This document shows positions 53,899 through 64,000 of a stretch of DNA of 64,000 nt, one piece after another. Location: positions 1 through 64,000 of the forward strand of contig JAURVB010000097.1 in assembly GCA_033002965.1 (NCBI GenBank), given 5' to 3'. A model generated the notes under the pieces. That model saw nothing but the letters and a program-made list of their open reading frames with translations. It was not told the DNA's origin and searched no databases. The position numbers were made by a program, and so were the translations under genes. Numbering within the stretch: position 1 is the first letter of the stretch; each line of letters opens with the position of its first letter. This stretch comes from Piper betle. Taxonomy: Eukaryota; Streptophyta; Magnoliopsida; Piperales; Piperaceae.

Positions 53899-55058
53899 TG
53901 TTAAATGTTTAAAATATATAATATTTACCTATGTTTTTAATATGATTTTGTACTTCCTGGGTATAAATATTATTAATTAAGTGATATTTTACTTTATTTT
54001 TTATGTTAATTAATATTTTATTAGATATGCTTAATTTTGGTGTTTCAATGCAGAAAAAGATGAATAAATTAAGCTTTGGAATTGAATGGTCATGACACTT
54101 GGCCCCACCCAATGGCTACAAGTTATGGTGTTCAATGGAGTCGAACAGTTGGAAACTTGAAGGGACATCATAATTAATTAGACTACGTCGATTTGTGAAC
54201 ACCCTCTTCGAATTCTTGTATCTCCACTTCTATATAAAGGGGTGGTCATTTGTTGTTAATCATATCTCATCTCTTAGCTTCGGAGTGTAGTGAAAGAAGT
54301 AGTTTTAGTTTTTGTAATTTCTTTCTCTTTCATAATAAAAATTAGTTTCTTCTTTATAATGTTTTCTATTTTTATTATGGAGTAGTCTTATATTTCGTTC
54401 TAGAGAAGAATGGAACTTAACATGATTTAATTGAATTTATTTCAAGCTTTTACTCTTTTATTCAATCGGATTGTTTGAATTATCATGTTCTAAATGCTAA
54501 GAATAGATTGATCGCCTATATCTTAGATCATGAGGTTTAATTAGATTTCGGGAGAAATTAATTAGATTAGTCATTGATAATTTATCATACGACGAGTCTT
54601 TTGACTTGTTTGTCGTTGTGGTCGGGAGATACACAACACCGTATGCGATTGTAAGGCAATTCTTAATGCATTATTTTGTTGATTAATCAATTATCACCGG
54701 GAGGTAGAAATTGAGGTAAAATAATAGAAGCATGAAGGAGCGGGAGCCACCATGTCATATAATTATCTTAGATCGACAATCTGAGGGAATAAAAGATAAG
54801 AGTAAGATATGATGAAGATTAAATTGATGTTAAGGGAAATTTGACTCTAGAACGAGTTTTATCATTTTAATTTCTCCTTTTATTTAAAGTTATTATTTAG
54901 ATTTAGTTAAGTCAATTATTTTTGTTTTGTCTCTTAATTTTATTTTTCTTTAATTAATTTAAGGAAATTCATCTCTCTGTGGGAACGATACTCGAATTTA
55001 TCATTATATTACTTGTTTCGACCGTGTATACTTGCATGTCACTAAAAATATTCGAACA
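53899..55058 (+). repeat. 5' long terminal repeat (1,160 bp)
   Basis: It begins TGTTAAATGTTTAAAATA and ends ttcgaaca before the primer binding site. The first 768 bp (53899-54666) match 61429-62196 with about twenty differences counted by eye. The last 384 bp match 62381-62762 in inverted orientation. It contains a TATA box and downstream AATAAA-type signals (cataataaaa near 54331). Confidence 0.9.
54231..54238 (+). promoter_or_regulatory. TATA box of the 5' LTR
   Basis: TATATAAA in the context cttctatataaagg, 330 bp into the LTR and conserved at the same place in the 3' LTR. A poly(A)-type signal lies about 95 bp downstream, consistent with a short R region. Confidence 0.65.
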
Positions 55059-55064
55059 AGTTTT

Positions 55065-55082
55065 TGGCGCCGTTGCCGAGGA
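55065..55082 (+). other. primer binding site
   Basis: tggcgccgttgccgagga lies six bases after the LTR end. The TGGCGCCGTTGCC core is the form seen in many Athila/Tat-type elements. I do not assign the priming tRNA. Confidence 0.75.
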
Positions 55083-55218
55083 GATCGAATTTTCTAAGTT
55101 AATTTAGGATTAGAATTTTGAGCCTTTTTCTTTTCTTTATAGATTTTAGTGTTTGATTTTTTAAAAAAAAGGAAAAAGGAAAACAATACTATATCATTGT
55201 CTTCTTCCTTGTTATTAT

Positions 55219-55444
55219 TTGTTTATGCATCGATTAGTGCGGTCACCCTTGTTTTCTTGTGATCCAAAGATTGAAAGGACTTTGAGAAATTTGTGTGCCG
55301 CTAGAAGAAGAGCACAAGCAACCAATAGAAGAAGAAGTCATGCATCCATGGAGGACTACCGGAGTTTTAGAATTAGATGCACTTACTGCTTTATCTGCTC
55401 AGGTCAGTGCTTTAGCTAATCAAGTTCAAAATCTTAATATGTAG
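55219..55444 (+). pseudogene. gag remnant with internal deletion
   Basis: A short basic segment (DPKIERTLRNL, Arg-rich) resembling an Athila gag N-terminus is read in one frame to about 55362. The following sequence continues in another frame (LDALTALSAQVSALANQV) up to a stop at 55442-55444. The capsid region normally found between these parts is missing, so only about 400 bp separate the primer binding site from the zinc knuckle. The frame change at the join suggests a deletion. Confidence 0.6.
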
Positions 55445-56464
55445 GGACATGTTAAGGCTGTGGAGCCAAGGTGTGAATGGTGTGGACAAGGACATTCTAC
55501 AGGTCAATGTACAACAGATCAAGTTAACTACGTAGGCAACTTTAATAGGAACAACAATCCCTATTCCAACACCTACAATGCGGGCTGGCGCAATAACCCC
55601 AACTTTTCATGGAATAATTCTCCACAACCGGCTGCTGTTCCCACTAATCCACCACCACCATCACAGCATTCTCAACCTCCTTCACTTTCTTTTCAACCAC
55701 AACAACCGGATTTGATCCAAATGTTCAATTCCATGCAACAAACTATGCAACAATTTATGCAGAATCAGCAACAACAACAACAACAGTTTATGCAACAAGT
55801 TATGGTGCAATTAAACAAGGAACCAAGTGAGCGACCCAAGGGTGTACTTCCTAGCCAACCAGAACAACCAAGGAATGATGGTCAAGAGCATTGCAAAGCT
55901 ATAACAACCTGGAGTGGTATTACTTTACAAGAACCAGTTCAACCCAATGAAGTTAGGGAAAAAGATGATAAGCCAAGCAACGAACGTGAACCCAATACAT
56001 TGGTTAGCTTACTCGGAAGCAAAGGGAAAGAAAAAGATGAAGTACTTATAGATGAGGTCAAAGAAAAGGTACCATTTCCTTCTAGATTGAGGAAACAAAG
56101 TGATGAAAAATATTTCAAAAAATTTCTTGATATATTTAAGAAATTACAAATTAACATACCTTTTGCTGAAGCACTTGAACAGATGCCTAGTTATGTAAAA
56201 TACTTGAAGGATATTCTAGCAAAGAAAAGGAGAGTATATGACAATGAAGTTGTAGCCATGACAGAGGAATGTAGTGTTGTCCTCCAAAGAAAACTACCTC
56301 CTAAGATAAAAGACCTGGGAAAATTTGTGATTCCATGTTCAATTGGAGGAAATGTTCATTGTAATGCTTTATGTGACTTAGGTTCTAGCATTAATCTTAT
56401 GCCTTTTTCTGTTTTCAAAAGGTTAGGAATCAAGGATATTGCTCCTACCAACATCACACTTTAG
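55445..56464 (+). pseudogene. gag C-terminus and protease region
   Basis: The segment opens with a zinc knuckle (CEWCGQGHSTGQC, spacing CX2CX3HX4C), followed by an Asn/Pro/Gln-rich linker, a charged region and the protease core. The protease active-site motif reads LCDLGSSINLMP, with DLG in place of the usual DTG/DSG; that variant is typical of Athila elements. The frame ends at an in-frame TAG (56462-56464) and resumes directly in the same frame as the RT region. Confidence 0.85.
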
Positions 56465-58645
56465 TTGGCTGACCGATCATTGGTATATCCTAAAGGAGTC
56501 ATTGAAGATGTTTTAATAAAGGTTGACAAGTTTATCTTTCCTGCAGATTTTGTAGTGCTTGAAATGGAAGGAAGGAATGATGATATACCACTCATTGTCG
56601 GGAGAGGTTTCTTGGCAACGGGGAGAACACTGATCGACGTAGCCACTGGAAAACTTACGCTTAGGGTAAACAACGATTATGTCACATACAACATTTTTAA
56701 ATCCATGAATTGCCCGGATGCAACATATGATTGTTCTAGAATTGAACTAAGTGATAAAATAATGTACAAAGGGGATCAGTTGAGTGATTCATTACATAAA
56801 GCCATAAATTCTCTTTGTGAAGAAGATATTGATGTGGAAGAAATGGTTAAAGTATTAGATTCGCAACCGATCTTGCCTAGAAGATTTAGAGTTGTGGAAC
56901 CTTTAGATCTACCATTCCACAAATTGCTGCCATCAGTTGAAGTACCACCTATTTTGGAGTTAAAACAACTTCCAAAACATCTCAAGTATACTTTCTTAGG
57001 GCCTAATGACACTCTTCCTGTTATTATTTCTTCAGAGCTAACTATGTTGCAGGAAGAGAAGCTGATTAGAATACTAAAGGATCACATGTCAGCTATTGCT
57101 TGGACTATAGCAGATATAAAAGGCATCGATCCATCCTTTTGTATGCATAGAATCAACTTAGTGGATGGATGCAGTCCAACCGTAGAGCACCAACGACGAC
57201 TCAACCCCAACATGAAAGAAGTGGTCAAGAAGGAAATTATTAAGTGGTTGGATGCTGGAGTGATATATCCCATTGCTGATAGTACTTGGGTAAGTCCAGT
57301 ACAATGTGTACCAAAGAAAGGAGGTATAACTGTGGTAAAGAATGAGAGAGACGAACTGATTTCTACAAGAGCCATCACGGGATGGCGTGTGTGCATGGAC
57401 TATAGGAAGCTCAACAAGGCTACAAAAAAAGATCACTTTCCTCTTCCTTTTATTGATCAAATGCTTGATAGATTAGCTGGGAATGCTTACTATTGTTTTC
57501 TTGATGGATATTCAGGTTACAATCAGATTACCATTGCACCCGAGGATCAAGAGAAAACGACGTTCACTTGTCCTTATGGCACTTTTGCTTTTCGGCGAAT
57601 GCCCTTTGGCTTGTGTAATGCTCCCGCTACATTTCAAAGATGCATGATGGCCATCTTTACTGATATGATTGAACATGGCCTAGAAGTATTTATGGATGAC
57701 TTTACTATTTTTGGAGAGATGTTTGATGAATGCTTATCTATTTTATCTTGTGTTCTTAAACGTTGTCAAGACACTAATCTTGTTCTTAATTGGGAAAAAT
57801 GTCATTTTATGGTACAGGAAGGAATAGTTTTGGGACATAAAGTTTCATGCCAAGGACTTGAAGTAGACAAGGCAAAAGTTGTAGCTATAGAAAAGCTCCC
57901 ACCTCCTACATCGGTGAAAGAAATTAGAAGTTTTTTAGGACATGCGGGATTCTACAGACGTTTTATAAAGGATTTTTCTCAAATCTCAAAACCTTTATGT
58001 GCTTTACTAGAAAAAGATGCAATTTTTTATTTTGATGATGCATGTTTGAAAGCTTTTGAGACTTTGAAACAAAAATTGATTTCAGCTCCCATTATGATTG
58101 CACCGGATTGGTCACGACCTTTTGAATTAATGTGTGATGCCAGTGACCATGCAATAGGTGCTGTTTTAGGCCAAAGGAAGGGCACATTTTTCTACGTTAT
58201 CTACTATATTAGTAAGACATTGAATGATACACAACGCAATTATACTACAACTGAAAAGGAATTGTTAGCAGTAGTGCATGCTGTTGATAAGTTTAGATCA
58301 TATTTGCTAAGTTCAAAGGTTATTGTATATACTGATCATGCTGCGCTAAAATACCTTTTGTCTAAGAAGGATTGCAAACCTAGGCTAATCCGTTGGGTTC
58401 TTTTATTGCAGGAATTTGATGTGGAGATTAAAGACAAGAAAGGAAGTGAGAATGTTGTAGCAGACCACCTTTCTCGGTTGAGCCAAGCACACAATGTTAA
58501 GGATGATCCACCTGTGAATGAGATTTTCCCTGATGAAAATATATTGGTCATTGAAAGTAGTGTTGTCCCATGGTTTGCTGATTTAGCGAATTACTTGGTG
58601 AGTGGGAAGATGCCACCGGACTTGAACTTTCAACAAAAGAAATGA
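56465..58645 (+). pseudogene. reverse transcriptase and RNase H region
   Basis: A 726-codon open segment in the same frame as the preceding gag/protease part. Visible RT motifs are WVSPVQCVPKKGG, WRVCMDYRKLNKAT, FLDGYSGYNQI, PFGLCNAPATFQRCM and the catalytic FMDDF. RNase H follows with LMCDASDHAIGAVLG, TTTEKELLAVVHA and VYTDHAAL. The segment ends at an in-frame TGA (58643-58645), after which the frame continues into integrase. The catalytic aspartates are present, so damage is limited to the stops and the gag deletion. Confidence 0.93.
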
Positions 58646-59851
58646 TTTCTTCATGAAGCTAAGTCATACTTTTGGGATGACCCTCTTCTCTTCAAGCAAT
58701 GTGCTGATGGAATGATAAGAAGATGTGTACCAGAAGATGAAATGGAGTCCATACTTCATCATTGTCACTCAACAGATTATGGCGGGCACTTTGGAAGTAC
58801 TAGGACAGCGATGAAAGTTCTCCAATCGGGATTATTTTGGCCTACACTATTTAAAGATGCAAGACATTTTATTGAGAGATGTGATCGCTGTCAAAGGGCT
58901 GGAAATTTGTCAAGGAAAAACGAAATGCCTCTCAACTCTATTCTTGAAGTGGAATTATTTGATGTATGGGGTATAGATTTTATGGGTCCTTTTCCTCCAT
59001 CAAACTCTAACATTTATATTCTTTTAGCTGTAGATTATGTTTCTAAATGGGTTGAAGCAGTGGCCTTACCTTCAAATGATGCCAAGGTGGTGGTTAAGTT
59101 TTTAAAGAAGAATATATTTACCAGATTTGGTACACCTCGAGCAATCATTAGTGATGGAGGATCTCACTTTTGCAATAGGCAATTTGAAGCTTTATTGGCT
59201 AAGTATGGAGTGAAACATAAGGTTGCTACCGCTTACCATCCACAAACTAACGGTCAGGCTGAAGTATCCAATCGAGAGATTCTTAAAATTCTAGAGAAGG
59301 TAGTAAAAGGTAATAGAAAAGATTGGTCTATTCGGTTAGATGATGCTCTATGGGCTTATAGAACAGCTTTCAAGACACCAATCGGCATGTCTCCTTATCG
59401 ATTAGTGTTTGGAAAGGCTTGTCATCTTCCCCTAGAATTAGAACATAAAGCTTTTTGGGCCATTAAGGAATTAAACTTTGACTTGGAAGCATGTGGAAAA
59501 ATGAGACTACAACAACTTATTGAATTAGAAGAAATTAGGAGAGCTTCTTATGAAAATGCCAAAATCTATAAGGAGAAATCCAAAGCATGGCATGATCAAA
59601 GAATTGTTTCTAAACCATTTTCTCCTGGACAAAAGGTATTGTTATATGATTCAAGGTTGAAAATTTTCAAAGGAAAATTGAAATCAAGATGGTCTGGTCC
59701 TTACATTGTGCAAACAGTTTTTCCACACGGTGCAATTGAAATTAGGACTGAGCATGGGGATCGATCATTTAAAGTCAATGGATGTAGACTGAAACACTAC
59801 TATGAAGGGGAGCAACTTTGGAAGTCCTCCATCACATTAAATAAAGAATGA
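58646..59851 (+). pseudogene. integrase region
   Basis: It continues in the same frame after the TGA; the first Met is at 58712. It has an HHCC zinc domain ([20 protein letters not shown]), the catalytic core with Asp in WGIDFMGPF, Asp in SDGGSHF and Glu in [11 protein letters not shown], and a C-terminal [16 protein letters not shown] stretch of the GPY/F type. It ends with a normal stop at 59849-59851. No chromodomain is visible, as expected for Athila/Tat. Confidence 0.93.
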
Positions 59852-60036
59852 GAAACTTGGCGTCTGGCTGTAGACGTTAAACCAAGCGCTTCTTGGGAGG
59901 CAACCCAAGAATGGGTCAAGTGCAAATTCAGTTATTCATGATAATCATCCACCGACTAATTGAGTTGAGGGAGTTCTCTTTCACTTCTTTTTCTTTATCT
60001 TCATTTTTATTTTGTTCAACATTGAGGACAATGCTT

Positions 60037-60054
60037 AGTTTAAGTTTGGGGGTG
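60037..60054 (+). repeat. upstream copy of the polypurine-tract 18-mer
   Basis: AGTTTAAGTTTGGGGGTG, identical base for base to the tract next to the 3' LTR (61411-61428). It could be an additional plus-strand priming site. Confidence 0.8.
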
Positions 60055-60721
60055 ATGCCTTAATTTTGTTGCATATTGTTCATGCTCGACTCATGTTTAG
60101 ATTTAGATATACATATATATAGTGTAGTTTAGTATAAAAATTTTATTATGCAATGGTATTTTAGTCTCTTGGTTCAATGATAGATACATGTGAATTAGTC
60201 TTACCTTTCTTGGGAAAACTTGATTAATTGATATGAGGGATGAACTGAGTAAAAGATTGCAGTCGAGAGTTGGTTCTCTACCTTATAATATTTTCACAAT
60301 CCTTTGGTTTAGATGATTTCAATGAATGTTTTGCAATAAGGATTGTACATGATGGTCATGACTTTTAGAATTTGCCCTAGCGACTTTCGAGGCGAAATAT
60401 TTGGCTTGCCATGTTGATGGAAAATGATATAGGCATTTCTTTTTGATGAGTCTGGGCCTTTCTTCAAGCCTACCTAATATGAATTATCCTCTGTACACAA
60501 TTTCATGGCCTTTATTATACATATTTGTTTGATTACCCTTATTTTAGCCTTGGCCTTTTTATTGAAAATATATCTTGCTGCTTGAGTCCTAGCACCCTAG
60601 TGTTTTGAATTCGTTCTAAATTCTAACAAGGATGAAACTTTGAGTAGTATAGGGGGAAGGCATTGCGTGTTATAGAGTGGTGATTGAGTAGATAGTGTGG
60701 ACTTTCCTGGCACTTTGCTTT

Positions 60722-60792
60722 GTAAAAAAAGAAAGAAGAAAAACAAAGAAAAAAAAGAAGAAGAAATTGAAAAAAAGAAGAAAAGAAAAAGA
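60722..60792 (+). repeat. purine-rich tract
   Basis: A nearly pure A/G run (aaaaaaagaaagaagaaaaa...) inside the non-coding 3' region of the retrotransposon. A shorter one follows at about 60853-60878. Open frames on the opposite strand here are poly-Phe artefacts. Confidence 0.85.
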
Positions 60793-61410
60793 TGAGGCAA
60801 TGATCCTCCACCAGTAAATACAAGATGAAGCAATAGTCTTCCACTGGTTTGAAATAAAAGAAAAAAAGAAAAAGCAACAGGTAGTCAATGGAAAATCAAA
60901 GCAAAGTTAGTTCTTATATTGGGTCAACTCGATACTACATTTAAGGAAGTTTGTGTCATATTGCTTGGGGATTTGTTGTACATGTATGTCAGGATTTAGA
61001 AAGGATTTTTAATTCTAGGGTGCATATTAGCCTCTGATTTTTCTATCTTGTTTATCCTATTTTTGGTCCCTAGCCCCTGGCCCCGTTACAACCTATAAAG
61101 ACCTATTGATTCCATTAAATTGGCATTGCCTACATTAGTGGAGATGGGAGCGAAAGGTGAACATATTTAAGCATGTGCTTGATTGTATTCTCTTGGTTGT
61201 AGATGAGAATGATAAGCTAATGGACTATCTTACACACACACAGTAGAGCTTTCTTTTGGGTGTGATTGATGAAAGGGAATTTCTGATTTAATTGACATCT
61301 TGTTGCCTCTGGATAGTTTGATTAAGAATCATATGAGAACATAATGGGGACTAAGTATTTTTGTGTAGTAAAATTTTCTTTGTTATGATATTTTGCTCGG
61401 GACGCGCAAA

Positions 61411-61428
61411 AGTTTAAGTTTGGGGGTG
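61411..61428 (+). other. polypurine tract of the 3' LTR
   Basis: AGTTTAAGTTTGGGGGTG directly before the TG that starts the 3' LTR. Position and G-run identify it as the plus-strand primer. Confidence 0.85.
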
Positions 61429-62196
61429 TGTTAAGTGTTTAAAATATATAATATTTACCCATGTTTTTAATATGATTTTGTACTTCTCGGGTATAAATAT
61501 TATTAATTAAGTAATATTTTACTTTATTTTTTAGTTAATTAATATTTTATTAGATATGCTTAATTTTGGTGTTTTAATGCAGAAAAAGATGAATAAATTA
61601 AGCTTTGGAATTGAATGGTCATGACACTTGGCCCCACCCAATGGCTACAATGTTATGGTGTTCAATGGAGTCGAACAGTTGGAAACTTGAAGGGACATTA
61701 TAATTAATTAGACTACGTCGATTTGTGAACACCCTCTTCGAATTCTTGTATCTCCACTTCTATATAAAGGGGTGGTCATTTGTTGTTGATCATATCTCAT
61801 CTCTTGGCTTCAGAATGTAGTGAAAGAAGTAGTTTTAGTTTTTGTAATTTCTTTCTCTTTCATAATAAAAATTAGTTTCTTCTTTATAATGTTTTCTATT
61901 TTTATTATGGAGTAGTCTTATATTTCGTTCTAGAGAAGAATGGAACTTAACATGATTTAATTGAATTTATTTCAAGCTCTTACTCTTTTATTCAATCGGA
62001 TTGTTTGAATTATCATGTTCTAAATGCTAAGAATAGATTGATCACCTATATCTTAGATCATGAGGTTTAATTAGATTTCGGGAGAAATTAATTAGATTAG
62101 TCATTGATAATTCATCATACGACGAGTCTTTTGACTTGTTTGTCGTTGTGGTCGGGAGATACACAACACCGTATGCGATTGTAAGGTAATTCTTAA
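61429..62196 (+). repeat. 3' LTR, proximal two thirds in normal orientation
   Basis: It starts TGTTAAGTGTTTAAAATAT and matches 53899-54666 over 768 bp with about twenty differences, including the TATA box (61761-61768). The match stops abruptly after gtaaggtaattcttaa at 62196. Confidence 0.92.
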
Positions 62197-62380
62197 CCTT
62201 ATAGTTTTATTAAACATGTGTAGAAAATACGGCTAAATGGCTCGACATCGGAGAGATCCGATAAAACACCACCAAGAGTATCTGCACATCTACGGCGAGC
62301 TTGGACTCCAAGACCTACATCGGAACCCACCACTAAGTAAAATACTAATATCTGTATATGATGGATGTTTGTGGGTGTGT
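62197..62380. other. 184-bp segment with no LTR counterpart
   Basis: It lies between the normal and the inverted parts of the 3' LTR. If the neighbouring block was inverted as a unit, this is former right-hand flanking DNA, now also inverted. Confidence 0.6.
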
Positions 62381-62762
62381 ACTTGTTCGAATATTTTTAG
62401 TGACATGCAAGTATACACGGTCGAAACAAGTAATATAATGATAAATTCAAGTATCGTTTTCGCAGAGAGATGAATTTCCTTAAATTAATTAAAGAAAATA
62501 ATATTAAGTGAAAAACAAAAACAGTTGACTTAACTAAATATAAATAATAACTTTAAATAAAAGGAGACGTTAAAATGATAAAACTCATTCTAGAGTCGAA
62601 TTTCCCTTAACATCAATTTAATCTTCATCATATCTTACTTTTATCTTTTATTCCTTCAAATTATCGTTCTAGGATAATTATATGACATGGTGGCTCCCGC
62701 TCCTTCATGCTTCTATTATTTTGCCTCAATTTCTACCTCCCGGTGATAATTGATTAATCAAC
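62381..62762 (-). repeat. distal third of the LTR in inverted orientation
   Basis: The complement of this 382-bp block matches 54678-55061 of the 5' LTR, from gttgattaatcaattatcac through to the LTR end cgaacaagt. The match includes the gtatacacggtcgaaacaag region and the gtggctcccgctccttcatg region. Confidence 0.9.
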
Positions 62763-64000
62763 TCCCCTTGGTTGTTTTTGAACTTATGCTCCAGAAATTC
62801 ATGGAACAAGCCTCTTCCCTAAGCCTATTATATAAGTATGCACATTTTTATGCATTTCACAAATAAGAGATTGAGTGGTACGAAGATATGTATGGACTAC
62901 ACTAGTACTCCTTCAAACTCATGAGGTAGTGTGGTGTATAAGGGTACTGCATAATGCACCACATTTCTGGAATTTTGGCACTAACTTAACTATTCCTTTT
63001 GCCACTCGAGTACCATGGCGGGTGATATAGAAGGTGTGAGGGCGTAAGCGATTGTATGTATGAATATGATTATGAGCTATGCATGCGAGCCGACACTTGC
63101 TTAAGTTTGTTTGCTTACCGCCCAGTGTGGGCAATCTTAAAGTTTCATAAGTTTTCGTGGGTAGTGGAATACCTATTTGCCAGTTTGTATTAGTTATTTT
63201 AGGGACTAGTAACATTCGTTACTGATGTTTTTCATATAATATATATGGGTCTTACAAATCTTGAATCGACTTAGGCGAAAGACTGATAAATGTTACATAC
63301 ACTTAAGCTGAGCACAATCATTTACTTTCTTATTTTTATTTATGGTCAATGTGTTTTGACATGTATTTAACTATATCTTCCATTCTAATGACACCAAGAA
63401 GGTTGTTTTAATCTATTTTATCAATTGAGTCATACCGACCGACAACTTTAACATGACTCGACTTGATCGCAACATTTATGATTAGGTTCTTAAGTGAACC
63501 GAAATCGAGGTATTACAAGAATCGTCTCACATTCATAATGGATATGAGTTGAGACCTTTAATAAATAATACGAATTGAACTACCTATCACCTACCTCTCT
63601 TGTAGAGATGTGTGACTATTCTAACACTCCACCATATATGCAAGCCCATTAAGCTTAGTATGTGGGACTACTTTCGTGCCTCTTTTTGGCTTGCCTTTTT
63701 TGAGGCATTTATAAACGTGGCTAAAATCCTACATTCACACATCTTTTAGGCCTTAACACAGACATGACAAATGTTGTAAAACCTGACTTATTGGTTCGGT
63801 GTTTTTATGATTAGTTTGACTTTGGTTCAGCTCGGTTAGCGTTCAATTGGTCTAGTTCGATCGTGTTGGCACTAACTAGTCCTTGTATGTTGTTGTAGAC
63901 TTGGGCATTGGGTGCAACCGCTATTGAGTTTTATACGGTCGGTCATAATTACAAGGTCATGGCCTTGATGTTCTTGGTGCTTAGTTAGCATTAGGTTGCA
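62763..64000. other. right flank of the retrotransposon
   Basis: Up to 63517 it may be the right part of the older solo LTR. Beyond that it is AT-rich intergenic DNA. The minus-strand open frame at 62919-63215 has no recognisable domain. Confidence 0.45.

Larger units (their letters stand above)
59852..61428 (+). other. non-coding 3' part of the retrotransposon
   Basis: About 1.6 kb between integrase and the 3' LTR with no env-like or other long frame. It starts with the motif aagcgcttcttgggaggcaa, which recurs in Athila-like elements. It contains a copy of the polypurine-tract 18-mer at 60037-60054 and a long purine run at 60722-60792. Confidence 0.8.
53899..62762 (+). mobile_element. Athila/Tat-like Ty3/gypsy LTR retrotransposon, defective and rearranged
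   Basis: Order along the plus strand: 5' LTR (53899-55058), primer binding site, gag remnant, gag/protease, reverse transcriptase-RNase H, integrase, a long non-coding 3' part, polypurine tract, and 3' LTR from 61429. Gag and pol share one reading frame interrupted by stops at 55442, 56462 and 58643. The 3' LTR is normal for 768 bp and then broken, with its last third inverted. The candidate target duplication is agcac at 53894-53898; on the re-inverted right flank the pentamer after the LTR end is agtac (62383-62379, minus strand). Integrase follows RNase H, as in the gypsy superfamily; the protease and zinc-knuckle types point to Athila. No env-like frame is seen. Confidence 0.9.
52089..63517. 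mobile_element. putative older solo LTR interrupted by the Athila-like element
   Basis: The left end reads TGTAAAACCCCATTTTTGGG at 52089 and the right end CGAGGTATTACA at 63506-63517. The terminal TGTAA/TTACA pair is the short inverted repeat expected of an LTR. The flanking pentamers are aaaat (52084-52088) and agaat (63518-63522), four of five matching, which would fit an aged 5-bp target duplication. Removing the inner retrotransposon leaves about 2.7 kb, a plausible length for a large gypsy LTR. No protein-coding part of this outer element is visible, so a solo LTR is the simplest reading. This is inference from termini only. Confidence 0.4.

Noticed and set aside
60597..60888. Minus-strand Phe-rich frames that look like membrane proteins
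   Set aside because: They are the complement of the purine-rich tract in the non-coding part of the retrotransposon.
59852..61428. Env-like gene expected in some Athila elements
   Set aside because: No frame of useful length or transmembrane pattern is present between integrase and the 3' LTR.
1..64000. Search for CRISPR arrays, operons, phage-like or toxin-antitoxin systems
   Set aside because: The repeats are tandem or dispersed without spacers, and all supported genes are plant nuclear genes or retrotransposon parts.

Overview
The window is nuclear DNA of a flowering plant. It has long AT-rich non-coding stretches, genes split by GT-AG introns, plastid-targeted enzymes, an R2R3-MYB factor, an armadillo-repeat kinesin of plant type and a Ty3/gypsy element of Athila/Tat type. 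The first exons of three genes are very GC-rich while their introns are AT-rich. That gradient is common in monocots, so a monocot is my weak guess.

Layout. (1) 1-2.4 kb: AT-rich repeats and the unresolved 5' end of the first gene. (2) 2.5-3.6 kb, plus strand: phosphoribosylanthranilate isomerase of tryptophan synthesis. (3) 6.4-10.2 kb, plus: a five-exon gene for a probable plastid protein of unknown function; its first intron holds a 931-bp hAT-like element with an 8-bp target duplication. (4) 11.1-18.9 kb, plus: a ten-exon RsuA-type pseudouridine synthase, likely plastid (SVR1-like). (5) 18.9-28.1 kb: gene desert with small tandem repeats. (6) 28.1-29.4 kb, plus: a three-exon R2R3-MYB of the RAX/MYB36 type. 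(7) 29.5-34.7 kb: intergenic, with a GC-rich fold-back element sitting inside a (TA)n microsatellite. (8) 34.7-50.2 kb, minus: a twenty-exon kinesin with a C-terminal armadillo domain (934 aa, all exons in phase); its largest intron holds a second fold-back element of about 2.1 kb. (9) 52.1-63.5 kb: an Athila-like LTR retrotransposon (gag mostly deleted, pol with premature stops) apparently nested in an older solo LTR.

I find no evidence that the genes act in one pathway. Three consecutive plus-strand genes probably encode plastid proteins, but each looks like an independent transcription unit. I found no rRNA, convincing tRNA, CRISPR array or bacterial-type operon. The most unusual structures are in the mobile elements: an in-place inversion of the distal third of the 3' LTR together with flanking DNA, an exact duplicate of the polypurine-tract 18-mer 1.37 kb upstream of the 3' LTR, a hairpin-ended fold-back in (TA)n, and a hAT-like element with a GC-rich core. 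All gene models come from reading splice signals and reading-frame continuity by eye; no database search or alignment was run.
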